Below, piece by piece: positions 51,556 through 59,906 of a stretch of 64,000 nucleotides of DNA (positions are counted from its first letter, which is position 1; every line of letters starts with the position of its first letter). Under the pieces are notes generated by a model. That model saw only the letters and a list, made by a program, of their open reading frames with translations. It was not told where the DNA came from and did not search any database. Source of the DNA: Ruminococcus sp. (GTDB lineage: Bacteria; Bacillota; Clostridia; Oscillospirales; Acutalibacteraceae); NCBI GenBank assembly GCA_017416065.1, contig JAFQDM010000025.1:24443-88442 (forward strand), given 5' to 3'. Both the position numbers and the translations under genes were made by a program.

Positions 51556-51966
51556 TTATCTCCTGCTGTCCAGAAAGCTCTGGAGTATTACCGTTGCCGC
51601 CACCTGGTCGATCACAGCCTTGCGTTTTTTGCCTCGGGTGTTGGTGTCGTTCAGGTAGCCGTGAGCCGTGACGGTCGTGCACCTTTCATCCCAGAGCTTT
51701 ACCTCCAGAGAAAGCTCCTCAGAGAGCTTCTGCGCAAATTCTCTGGCATTTTGGGCACTCTCTCCCTCAGAGCCGTCCATATTCTTCGGCAATCCCACAA
51801 CAACCAGCTCAGCCCCTATCTCTCTTGCAGTTTCTGCAACCCGACCGAGAAGCCTCTCTTTGTTGTGCTCTGTAATCACCTTCACGGGAGATGCAAGATA
51901 TTCTGTTTTGTCAGATGCGGCAATGCCCGTGCGGGCCTTGCCCAGATCCACCGCCATAATAATCAT
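51556..51966 (-). CDS. ruvX: RuvX/YqgF putative Holliday junction resolvase
   Basis: A 136-residue RNase H-fold nuclease. AVDLGKARTGIAASD at the N-terminus, VVGLPKNMDGSEGESAQNAREF in the middle and LWDERCTTVTA carry the conserved acidic residues. It also acts in rRNA processing in other bacteria. Here it is followed by lgt and separated from ireB. Confidence 0.92.
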   Translation of the reverse strand: MIIMAVDLGKARTGIAASDKTEYLASPVKVITEHNKERLLGRVAETAREIGAELVVVGLPKNMDGSEGESAQNAREFAQKLSEELSLEVKLWDERCTTVTAHGYLNDTNTRGKKRKAVIDQVAATVILQSFLDSRR

Positions 51967-51995
51967 AATAAACCTCGGATTCTATCTGTAAAAAA

Positions 51996-53336
51996 TCAGT
52001 ATTCGTACTCATAGTCAAGATACACCGTCACAACGCAGAAATCTGCAGACTCAGAGGTAGATACCCTGTCCTCTCTTATCTGCACACCGTACAGCAGATC
52101 GTTTGCTCTGCTGATGCACTCAAAGATAGCATAGTCTCCACTGTAGAAAAGGTTATCAACCGCCGCATCAAACTCAAGACTGTACGGGTCAATATACAGG
52201 TACACGGCACCCTCTCCCATTTCTGCCGCAGAAACCATCCTTGCGGCAATTGCGTCCAAGCCAGCATCGTCAAAGCCTGTGACGGAAATAGCATTCTGAG
52301 AATAAAACGTACCGTTTGCGTTGTCGCACTCAGGCACGAATATATTGAAATTCACTGCAGTTTTTGTTTCTCCGCCGCAAATCTCCTCCTCAGAAAGCTC
52401 GTGAAAAAGCGGAGAGATGGTATGGTCTGTAAGCAGCTGCTGAGTTGTCAGATTAAAGTGATCGTAGGATGTCACCGCGTCATCGTTATCGTTCCAGGTG
52501 GCATCAAGGAAGTACCACTCCCCGTCAAGATTCACCGTGTTCCACATATGCAGAGCTTTGTTGCCGATACCCGACGTATAGTAGGTCTCTATGCCGCAAG
52601 CAGAAAGAAGTATCTGCATCGCTCTGGAATACCCTTCGCAAACTGCAGAGAAATCCACAAGAGCACCCACGCTTGTATAAACTCTGAATCTGTCCGTCTG
52701 TGCATCGTCTATATCCGCATAGGAACAGCGCTCCACAAAAGCATCGTGCAGATAAAGCTCTCTGTCGTAAAGGCTCAGATTCCCCGGCATAGAATCAAAT
52801 ATTTCATCAATGTTCTGCTTCATAGCAGAGGCATCACTTAAGATCCCCTCAGGGCTGAGCCCTGAATTCAGCTGCAGATAGGTCATAGATTTTGTTGTGT
52901 AGTAGGCAAACTTGCTGTCAAGCCAGAACACCTGCGGGTGATCCATTGTATAAGCAGAAAGAACAAAGTGAAGCTGAGCTTCCGTAAGCACGTTCCCGTA
53001 CATAGTAAGGGGATATACAGTGTATACCCCATCCTTTGGTTCCTTGGAAACATACCACACATATTCATCTATCAGCTTGTAGCATTCTCTTTCATTATCG
53101 GTCGTAAGTGCATCAAAGCCTTTATCAAGCTCCACTCCCTTGTAGAGCTTGCAGGGAAAATCCACCAGAGATGAATCTATCTTTTCATAGCCCTCAAAAT
53201 CCTCTGCTTCAGGCTTTTTCTGAGCAGAGCCCACAGATGGCTCCAAAGGCCGAGAGGAACTTACAGTCCCCGTGCAACCGTATAATGACGTAAGCAATAC
53301 TGCGCAGATAATCAGCGCAACGATTCTCAACTTCAT
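51996..53336 (-). CDS. Transglutaminase-like lipoprotein
   Basis: A 446-residue exported protein with lipobox LYGC. A long N-terminal linker domain precedes the transglutaminase core at about 230-300: the Cys in AVCEGYSRAMQILLSACGI, the His in HMWNTVNLDGEWYFLDATWND and the Asp after it form the triad. The C-terminal 100 residues form an unassigned domain. Likely a surface protease or cross-linker. Confidence 0.85.
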   Translation of the reverse strand: MKLRIVALIICAVLLTSLYGCTGTVSSSRPLEPSVGSAQKKPEAEDFEGYEKIDSSLVDFPCKLYKGVELDKGFDALTTDNERECYKLIDEYVWYVSKEPKDGVYTVYPLTMYGNVLTEAQLHFVLSAYTMDHPQVFWLDSKFAYYTTKSMTYLQLNSGLSPEGILSDASAMKQNIDEIFDSMPGNLSLYDRELYLHDAFVERCSYADIDDAQTDRFRVYTSVGALVDFSAVCEGYSRAMQILLSACGIETYYTSGIGNKALHMWNTVNLDGEWYFLDATWNDNDDAVTSYDHFNLTTQQLLTDHTISPLFHELSEEEICGGETKTAVNFNIFVPECDNANGTFYSQNAISVTGFDDAGLDAIAARMVSAAEMGEGAVYLYIDPYSLEFDAAVDNLFYSGDYAIFECISRANDLLYGVQIREDRVSTSESADFCVVTVYLDYEYEY

Positions 53337-53365
53337 ATAAACTCCTGAAATACGATCAATTGAAA

Positions 53366-53394
53366 CAAAGGGACAGCTTGCGCTGCCCCTTTTG
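53366..53394 (-). terminator. Terminator of pckG
   Basis: Minus-strand stem GGGGCAGC/GCTGTCCC (one mismatch) with a TTTG(TTT) tail, 14 bp after the pckG stop. Confidence 0.65.
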
Positions 53395-53407
53395 TAAAAT
53401 CAAATAA

Positions 53408-55174
53408 TTACTTGGAAAGTCTGTCCTTAAGGGAAGCAAGCTGATCTCTGAGCTCCTGGGGAAGTCTGTCGCCAAACTTCTCGTAGAATTCCTCAATGCC
53501 TGCTGTCTCGCCCAGCCACTTCTCGTTGTCAACCTCCAGGATGCTTCTGAGAACATCAAGGTCAATGTCAAGTCCCTCAAGGTTGATATCCTCTGCTGCA
53601 GGAACATAACCGATAGCAGTCTCTGTTGCATCTGCCTCACCGTTGCAGCGCTTAACGATCCACTCAAGAACACGGAAGTTGTCGCCGAATCCGGGCCAGA
53701 GGAAGTTGCCCTCGTCGTCAAGACGGAACCAGTTTACGTTGAAGATCTTGGGAGCCTTGTCGCCAAGAACCTCACCCATATCGATCCAGTGCTTGAAGTA
53801 GTCACCCATGTGGTATCCGCAGAAGGGAAGCATAGCCATGGGGTCACGGCGAACAACACCTACTGCACCTGTTGCAGCTGCTGTTGTCTCAGAAGCCATA
53901 ATAGAGCCAACAAACACACCGTTGTTCCAATCTCTTGACTGGTAAACAAGGGGAGTTGTCTGTGCACGTCTGCCGCCAAAGATGATTGCAGAGATGGGAA
54001 CACCTTTTGTAGAATCAAACTCAGGGCTGATGCAGGGGCAGTTCTTTGCAGGAGCTGTGAAACGGCTGTTGGGATGTGCACCCTTCTTGTCAGACTCTTT
54101 GCCGTTCCAGGGCTCGCCGATCCAGTCAACTGCATTTGTGGGAGGATTCTTGTCCAGACCTTCCCACCAAACTGTATTGTCATCAAGGTTGTGAACAACG
54201 TTTGTGAAGATGGTGCCCTGCTGTGTAGAAGCAAGAGCGTTGGGGTTGGACTTAACGTTTGTGCCGGGAGCAACGCCAAAGAAGCCGTTCTCGGGATTGA
54301 TAGCGTAAAGTCTGCCGTCGGGACCCTTGCGCATCCATGCAATATCGTCACCAACAGTCCATACCTTGTAGCCCTTTGCTCTGTATCCCTCGGGAGGAAT
54401 AAGCATAGCCAGGTTAGTCTTACCGCAAGCGGAGGGGAATGCTGCAGAAACGTAGGTAACGTTTCCGTCGGGATCCTCAATACCCAGGATCAGCATATGC
54501 TCTGCCATCCACTCGTCATTCTTACCAAGGTAGGAAGCAATACGAAGAGCAAAGCACTTCTTGCCAAGGAGAACGTTTCCGCCGTAACCGGAGTTAACAG
54601 AGATGATGTAGTTATCCTCGGGGAAGTGGCAGATGTATCTCTTCTCCTCGTCAATGTCGCAACGGGAGTGAAGACCCTTGATCCAGTCCTCACTGTCGCC
54701 CAGTGTATCAAGTACAGCCTTACCTGTACGGGTCATAATATCCATATTGAGAACAACATAGATGGAGTCTGTAACCTCAAGTCCTATCTGAGAAAGAGGA
54801 GAACCGATGGGACCCATGGAGTAAGGGATGATGTACATGGTTCTGCCCTTGTAGCTGCCGCGTGCAATATCAAAGAGCATCTCGTATGCTTCCTTGGGAT
54901 CCATCCAGTTGTTTGTGGGGCCTGCATCCTCTTCCTTGCGGGAGCAGATGAAGGTTCTGCCCTCAACACGGGCAACGTCGTTTACTGCTGTACGATGGAG
55001 GTAGCAGCCGGGAAGCTTCTCCTGATTCAGCTTGATCATCTCGCCTGTCTCGCAAGCCTGTGCACGAAGTGCCTCAACCTGCTCACGGCTTCCGTCGATC
55101 CATACAACCTCATCGGGAGTAAGGAGTGCTTTCATTTCATCAAGCCATTTGAGAACTGATTTGTTGTTTGTCAT
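53408..55174 (-). CDS. pckG: Phosphoenolpyruvate carboxykinase (GTP)
   Basis: A 588-residue enzyme interconverting oxaloacetate and PEP with GTP/GDP. Features: P-loop with reactive Cys AAFPSACGKTNLAM, active-site GYGGNVLLGKKCFALRIAS, the PNNP-like DPEGVP-containing loops and HMGDYFKHWIDMGE. It is a monocistronic gene with a promoter upstream. In Ruminococcus-type anaerobes it serves succinate fermentation or CO2 fixation. Confidence 0.96.
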   Translation of the reverse strand: MTNNKSVLKWLDEMKALLTPDEVVWIDGSREQVEALRAQACETGEMIKLNQEKLPGCYLHRTAVNDVARVEGRTFICSRKEEDAGPTNNWMDPKEAYEMLFDIARGSYKGRTMYIIPYSMGPIGSPLSQIGLEVTDSIYVVLNMDIMTRTGKAVLDTLGDSEDWIKGLHSRCDIDEEKRYICHFPEDNYIISVNSGYGGNVLLGKKCFALRIASYLGKNDEWMAEHMLILGIEDPDGNVTYVSAAFPSACGKTNLAMLIPPEGYRAKGYKVWTVGDDIAWMRKGPDGRLYAINPENGFFGVAPGTNVKSNPNALASTQQGTIFTNVVHNLDDNTVWWEGLDKNPPTNAVDWIGEPWNGKESDKKGAHPNSRFTAPAKNCPCISPEFDSTKGVPISAIIFGGRRAQTTPLVYQSRDWNNGVFVGSIMASETTAAATGAVGVVRRDPMAMLPFCGYHMGDYFKHWIDMGEVLGDKAPKIFNVNWFRLDDEGNFLWPGFGDNFRVLEWIVKRCNGEADATETAIGYVPAAEDINLEGLDIDLDVLRSILEVDNEKWLGETAGIEEFYEKFGDRLPQELRDQLASLKDRLSK

Positions 55175-55230
55175 ATTAAATAAACTCCTTTCGGTAATAT
55201 ACCAAATTCTGACCTATTATAGTCATACAT

Positions 55231-55259
55231 ATTGTACCACATAAAAATATACATATCAA
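55231..55259 (-). promoter_or_regulatory. Sigma-A promoter of pckG
   Basis: On the minus strand TTGATA, a 17-bp spacer and TACAAT, 57 bp before the start codon. Confidence 0.75.
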
Positions 55260-55328
55260 TATCTTTTTATGACATATTTGTTAAACCCTTAACGATAAAA
55301 ATTGGACTCTTCCGAATTTTCACCCGTT

Positions 55329-56339
55329 TTACTGATAGTCAATGGGCAAAGTTGCCACAGCGTTCAGGTCTGAGCCTGCAAGGTTGCCCTTCTCAAACTC
55401 ATAGAATGCCTGTGAGCCTACCATTGCCGCATTATCTCCGCAAAGGCTCAGGTCAGGCACGTAAAGGGAGTAGCCTCTCTCCTTGCAGCCCTTCTCAAGC
55501 TCTCTTCTGAGCAGTCTGTTGGCAGAATCTCCCCCTGCCGCCACAATGGTCCTGACTCCCAGGTCCTCTGCCGCTTTAAAGAGATTCTCCGTAAGGCAGG
55601 CAACCACCGCCCTTCTGAAGGAAGCACAAAGGTCCTCTTTGCACAGACTCTCGCCCTTCTGCTGAGCGTTATGGATCAGGTTGATGACCGCAGTCTTAAG
55701 CCCTGAGAAGCTGAAGTCGTAGGGCGAGCCCGCAACCGTGGGACGTGGCAGGGTGTAAGCGCTGTCATCCCCCTCCTCTGCGATTCTGTCAAGCTCGATT
55801 CCTCCGGGATAAGGCATCCCCATGGTGCGTGCCGCTTTGTCAAAGGCCTCACCTGCCGCATCGTCACGGGTAGCACCGATGACGCGCATCCTTGTGTAGT
55901 CCTCTACCATCACAATGTGGCTGTGTCCGCCTGAGACCACAAGGCACAAAAAGGGAGGCTTCAGCTCAGGATGAGTGATGTAGTTTGCCGCAATATGAGA
56001 GCGCAGATGATGCACGGGAATAAGCGGCTTGCCCGTTGCAAGGGAGAGCCCCTTTGCAAAGTTCACCCCCACAAGCAGAGCACCTATAAGCCCCGGAGCA
56101 AAGGTAACGGCTATAGCGTCAATGTCCGCAAGGCTCAGCCACGCCTGGCTTAGCGCCTCGTTTACAACTCCCGTGATGGATTCCGCATGGCGCCTTGAGG
56201 CTATCTCAGGCACCACTCCGCCGTAGAGTCTGTGCTCCTCAACCTGAGAAGCAATAACGGAAGAAAGCACCTTTCTGCCGTCTTCAACTATAGCTGCTGC
56301 GGTTTCATCGCAGGATGATTCTATACTCAATATCTTCAA
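55329..56339 (-). CDS. tsaD: tRNA N6-adenosine threonylcarbamoyltransferase
   Basis: A 336-residue ASKHA-fold enzyme that modifies A37 of ANN-decoding tRNAs. SIESSCDETAAAIV at the N-terminus, the metal-binding HHLRSHIAAN, SGGHSHIVMVED and a C-terminal SLCGDNAAMVG complete the pattern. It is preceded by a good promoter and is not next to tsaB or tsaE. Confidence 0.95.
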   Translation of the reverse strand: MKILSIESSCDETAAAIVEDGRKVLSSVIASQVEEHRLYGGVVPEIASRRHAESITGVVNEALSQAWLSLADIDAIAVTFAPGLIGALLVGVNFAKGLSLATGKPLIPVHHLRSHIAANYITHPELKPPFLCLVVSGGHSHIVMVEDYTRMRVIGATRDDAAGEAFDKAARTMGMPYPGGIELDRIAEEGDDSAYTLPRPTVAGSPYDFSFSGLKTAVINLIHNAQQKGESLCKEDLCASFRRAVVACLTENLFKAAEDLGVRTIVAAGGDSANRLLRRELEKGCKERGYSLYVPDLSLCGDNAAMVGSQAFYEFEKGNLAGSDLNAVATLPIDYQ

Positions 56340-56402
56340 TTATATTACCCCCAATGCAGAAGAATAATATGCACAATACCCAAGGTATCCCATTATAAAG
56401 TC

Positions 56403-56431
56403 ATTATACCACAAATACATTTTTTGTACAA
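56403..56431 (-). promoter_or_regulatory. Sigma-A promoter of tsaD
   Basis: On the minus strand TTGTAC, a 17-bp spacer and TATAAT, 64 bp before the tsaD start. Confidence 0.68.
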
Positions 56432-56559
56432 TCGTATACTGTGATAAAATAATAGGTTTCAATTTTGCAATTATAGTAGATTTTCAGAAAACAGAATGAT
56501 ATAATACAAGCAAATTATCATAGGATAATTAATTTTGTAAATCAAAAGGATGTGTTTTT

Positions 56560-57195
56560 ATGAGCAAAGAGATCACTCAACATAGTGTCAACACAAAGAA
56601 TATTAAAAGAGAAATCGTTTTTGCTGACATCGGCATTATAATCTTGGGCCTGCTGATGGTCATCTTCCCTGCAGATGCAAGCAAGATAATCTGCATCACA
56701 GGGGGAATCCTTCTGGGAATCTGGGGACTGCTCAAGCTTGTATCATACTTTGCCGCGGTCAAAAACGGCCCCTTCAGCTCCTTTGGCCTTGCACAGGGTG
56801 CAACCTTCGTATGCGTTGCAATCTTCCTGATACTTGCACCTCAGTTTGTAAAACCCTTCCTTGTGGCTGTGCTGGCACTTGTGCTGATGATAAGCGCTGT
56901 TATGAAGATTCAGTACACCGTGGATTTTCTTCGCCTTAAAAACAAATTCTGGTACATTGCCCTCATAGGCGCCGTTGTTTCCATCGCTTTGGGAACCGTC
57001 ACCCTCTTCAACCTTAACAACACGGCAAAGTGGGTACTGCTCTTTGTGGGAATCTCCTTCCTGGTAACGGGCGCTTGGGACATAGCCTGTGTGGCACTGC
57101 TTTCAAATGCCTCCAAAACTCTGACCCTTGACCAAAAGGACTCAGAAGACGATGCAAGCTCCAAAGACAGAAAAAGGCTCAAAGACAAAAACTGA
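56560..57195 (+). CDS. DUF308/HdeD-like membrane protein
   Basis: A 211-residue membrane protein with six hydrophobic segments arranged as repeated helix pairs with GILLGIWGLLKLVSY and GISFLVTGAWDI. A charged C-terminal tail (about 190-211) is cytoplasmic. HdeD is an acid stress protein in E. coli; here the role is unknown. A TATAAT at 56500 lies upstream but with a poor -35 box. Confidence 0.82.
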   Translation: MSKEITQHSVNTKNIKREIVFADIGIIILGLLMVIFPADASKIICITGGILLGIWGLLKLVSYFAAVKNGPFSSFGLAQGATFVCVAIFLILAPQFVKPFLVAVLALVLMISAVMKIQYTVDFLRLKNKFWYIALIGAVVSIALGTVTLFNLNNTAKWVLLFVGISFLVTGAWDIACVALLSNASKTLTLDQKDSEDDASSKDRKRLKDKN

Positions 57196-57223
57196 CCCCT
57201 ATACCTAAAACCGCAAAAATCAA

Positions 57224-57260
57224 CGCCTTCATCAAAACTGATGAGGGCGCTTTCTTTTTA
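57224..57260. terminator. Shared terminator between the DUF308 gene and ppa
   Basis: CGCCTTCATC/GATGAGGGCG (one G-T pair) with T-rich tail. Confidence 0.75.
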
Positions 57261-57275
57261 TATTATGCAGAAGAA

Positions 57276-57806
57276 TCAGCCGAAAATTTCCTTGTAATCT
57301 GCTCTTGCCTTGCGAATGATCTCCAGCGCCTTCTCACGGCCGCTGACCTCATTTACCGCAGTATTCTTGTTCTCCAGATTCTTGTAGACCTGGAAGAAAT
57401 GCTTCATCTCCTCAAAGATATGAGAGGGCAGCTCGGAAATATCCTGATACTGATTATAGGTGGGCTCGCTGAAGGGAATGGCAATGATCTTGTCGTCACA
57501 TCTGCCATTGTCTATCATAGTGATAACACCTATGGGGTATGCCCTTACAAGGGTCAGAGGAGCCAGAGCCTCCGTGCACAAAAGAAGCACGTCAAGGGGA
57601 TCCTCATCCTCACCGTAGGTCTTGGGGATAAATCCGTAGTTAGCAGGGTACTGGGTAGATGTATAAAGAATTCTGTCAAGCATAATAAAGCCTGTTTCCT
57701 TGTCAAGCTCATACTTCGTCTTGCTGCCCTTTGAGATCTCAATAACACACACAAAGTCCTCGGGTTTAATTCGCTTTGCAGCAATGTCGTGCCAGATATT
57801 AGACAT
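57276..57806 (-). CDS. ppa: Inorganic pyrophosphatase (family I)
   Basis: A 176-residue soluble enzyme hydrolysing PPi. Active-site residues lie in KGSKTKYELDKETG, YPANYGFIPKTYGEDEDPLDVLLL and DNGRCDDKIIAIP. Start ATG at 57806 behind GGAAGGAG. Confidence 0.95.
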   Translation of the reverse strand: MSNIWHDIAAKRIKPEDFVCVIEISKGSKTKYELDKETGFIMLDRILYTSTQYPANYGFIPKTYGEDEDPLDVLLLCTEALAPLTLVRAYPIGVITMIDNGRCDDKIIAIPFSEPTYNQYQDISELPSHIFEEMKHFFQVYKNLENKNTAVNEVSGREKALEIIRKARADYKEIFG

Positions 57807-57839
57807 AAAACATATCTCCTTCCAAAAGATAGTGTTAAA

Positions 57840-57868
57840 ATTATAACACCCTTTTCAAAAAAATGCAA
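57840..57868 (-). promoter_or_regulatory. Sigma-A promoter of ppa
   Basis: On the minus strand TTGCAT, a 17-bp spacer and TATAAT, 33 bp before the start codon. Confidence 0.75.
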
Positions 57869-57983
57869 GCCACATTCTCAAATATTGCAATATAATGTAA
57901 AATATATACATTTATATATGATTTTTTGCATTGTAACCTCATTTTAAATGCAAACAACATATAAATTTCTTGCAAAAAAATTC

Positions 57984-58014
57984 TTGACAAATCATACTAT
58001 GCGTTGTATAGTAT
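57984..58014 (+). promoter_or_regulatory. Promoter and likely PadR operator of the padR operon
   Basis: TTGACA (57984), a 17-bp spacer and TATAGT (58007). The inverted repeat ATACTAT-N7-ATAGTAT (57994-58014) overlaps the spacer and -10 box, an ideal place for autorepression by the PadR protein encoded next. Confidence 0.72.
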
Positions 58015-58034
58015 TATGCAGAAGGAGGTATTCT

Positions 58035-58361
58035 ATGGATATTCAAGTAAAACGCGGTCTCCTTGATGTATGCGTTCTTGCCGCCATCAAGGATGAACCC
58101 TCCTACGGATACAAAATAATAAAGGATATGAAGCCTTACGTGGAAATTTCCGAGTCTACCCTCTACCCCATTCTGCGCAGACTGGAAAGCGCCAGATGCC
58201 TGACAGTTCAGTCCTCAGAGCACAACGGCAGGCTGAGGAAATACTACCACATCACCCCACAAGGGCTGAGTAGAATCAACGAATTCAAGACCGAATGGGT
58301 CGAAATACTCTCTATCTACAAATTCATTACCAAGGAGGCACAGAGCAATGACCAGATTTGA
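58035..58361 (+). CDS. PadR family transcriptional regulator
   Basis: A 108-residue winged-helix regulator. The ATG at 58035 has AAGGAGG upstream. Signature: KRGLLDVCVLAAIKDEPSYGYKI and STLYPILRRLESARCL, then KYYHITPQG wing. It overlaps the DUF1700 gene by 14 bp. Confidence 0.93.
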   Translation: MDIQVKRGLLDVCVLAAIKDEPSYGYKIIKDMKPYVEISESTLYPILRRLESARCLTVQSSEHNGRLRKYYHITPQGLSRINEFKTEWVEILSIYKFITKEAQSNDQI

Positions 58362-58950
58362 CTTTTTATACGAACTCAGACAGGGCCTTAAGGACTTCTC
58401 TGAGGAAGAAATTATGGAGCACATAGTCTATTACAGAGAAATGATAGAAGACCGTATGGAAGACGGCATCAGCGAAGAAGATGCCCTTAAAGAAATAGGA
58501 ACACCTGAGGAGGTAGTTGCCCGAATCTACGCAGAAACTCCCCTGCCTACTCTCATAAAAACCAAGCTCAAAAAGGAACGCTACATCAAAGGCTGGCAGA
58601 TAGTGCTTATCATCTTAGGCTCACCCATATGGCTTTCTCTGCTGATTGCAGTGTTTGCCGTGTTCATCTCCCTTATTGCAGCAGCTTTTGCAGTAATCGC
58701 AGCTCTTTATACCGCACCCATCGCCTTGGGAGCATCTTCCATAGCAACCCTCTGCTTGATAATCCCCATGATTATCAGCAGCAACATTCCCGGTGCTGTA
58801 GCCTGTTTGGGTCTGAGCTTATTCTGTATAGGTGCTTCTATCCTAACATTTTTGGGAATCAACCTTATCACTAAGCTTATCATTAAGCTGTTCAAAAAAA
58901 TCATAAAAGCTATTAAATCCCGATTTATCAGAAAGGAGGAGGCAAAATGA
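58348..58950 (+). CDS. DUF1700/HAAS domain membrane protein
   Basis: A 200-residue protein. Residues 1-65 are the HAAS signalling-adapter-like helical domain (FLYELRQGL, YREMIEDRMEDGISEEDALKEIGTPEEV); four hydrophobic segments follow. It is the standard partner of PadR and DUF4097 proteins; the operon is thought to respond to cell envelope stress, a role not proven. Confidence 0.9.
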   Translation: MTRFDFLYELRQGLKDFSEEEIMEHIVYYREMIEDRMEDGISEEDALKEIGTPEEVVARIYAETPLPTLIKTKLKKERYIKGWQIVLIILGSPIWLSLLIAVFAVFISLIAAAFAVIAALYTAPIALGASSIATLCLIIPMIISSNIPGAVACLGLSLFCIGASILTFLGINLITKLIIKLFKKIIKAIKSRFIRKEEAK

Positions 58951-59852
58951 AAAAAAACAAAAGCACATTGATAATCGTTGCTGTATGCCTTATGGTGACA
59001 GGACTTTTGATCTGCGCAGGATTAATGTTTGCCCTGAACTTTGATTTCACAAAGTTAGACAATACCGTATATGTAACCCACAGTAAAGAATTCACAGATG
59101 AGATTCTCGGCATCAGCGTAGACACAGACATTGCAGACATATATCTGGTTCCCTCCAAGGAAAATGCAGTCAAGGTCGTCTGCACAGAAAAGGAAAACAG
59201 TCCCCACAATATCACCCTGGCAAACGGAACTCTGAGAATAAAAAATGCAGAGAAGCATTGGTATGAATACATATCGGCGTTCAGTTTCAACAAGTCAAAA
59301 ATCACAATCCACCTGCCGGAAACTCTATACACAAGCTTAGACCTTAACACCAACACAGGCTCCATAAACATAGAAGGAATAAGCGCCACTCAAATGAATG
59401 TTGAAACAGACACGGGGCACATCAGCCTGAACTCAATCGGCTGGTCAGAAAGTGTAAGCCTTGAAGCCGACACAGGACATATCAATGTATCTGACACACG
59501 CTGCAATAAAATGAACGCCCAGACCGACACAGGAAGCGTTACTCTGTCCGATGTAAAATACTACGACCTCATATGCGAGACCGATACAGGAGACATAACC
59601 CTCACAAACGTTATCTCAGAGGGTAACATCAACACCGAAACAGACACAGGCGATATAATTTTTGATAATTCAGATGCAGTCAATATATATGCCAAATCAA
59701 GCACAGGTGACATTTCAGGAACTATAGTATATGTAAAGACCTTCTCCGCCCACTCATCAACAGGCAAGGTTGACGTTCCGAATACAACAGGCACAGGTGT
59801 CTTTGAAGCGAAAACCTCCACGGGAGATATAAAAATCAGTTATAAAGAATAA
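58947..59852 (+). CDS. DUF4097 beta-helix repeat protein
   Basis: A 301-residue protein with an N-terminal membrane anchor (about 8-30). From about residue 125 there are consecutive 19-22-residue turns with the core (E/K)T(D/S)TG(D/H)I, seen eight times, forming a right-handed beta-helix outside the cell. ATG overlaps the DUF1700 stop (ATGA). Final gene of the padR operon. Confidence 0.9.
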   Translation: MKKNKSTLIIVAVCLMVTGLLICAGLMFALNFDFTKLDNTVYVTHSKEFTDEILGISVDTDIADIYLVPSKENAVKVVCTEKENSPHNITLANGTLRIKNAEKHWYEYISAFSFNKSKITIHLPETLYTSLDLNTNTGSINIEGISATQMNVETDTGHISLNSIGWSESVSLEADTGHINVSDTRCNKMNAQTDTGSVTLSDVKYYDLICETDTGDITLTNVISEGNINTETDTGDIIFDNSDAVNIYAKSSTGDISGTIVYVKTFSAHSSTGKVDVPNTTGTGVFEAKTSTGDIKISYKE

Positions 59853-59861
59853 CAAAGTAAA

Positions 59862-59906
59862 GGACCGTACAAAGGGCACATCGCCCCAAGTACGGTCTGA
59901 TTTTTT
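59862..59906 (+). terminator. Terminator of the padR operon
   Basis: GACCGTAC/GTACGGTC with an inner GGGC/GCCC helix and a T6 tract; it abuts the end of the MATE gene on the other strand. Confidence 0.82.

Noticed and set aside
54074-55159. A 361-codon plus-strand frame inside pckG
   Set aside because: It is antisense to a conserved enzyme, cysteine- and valine-rich by codon mirroring, and has no ribosome binding site.
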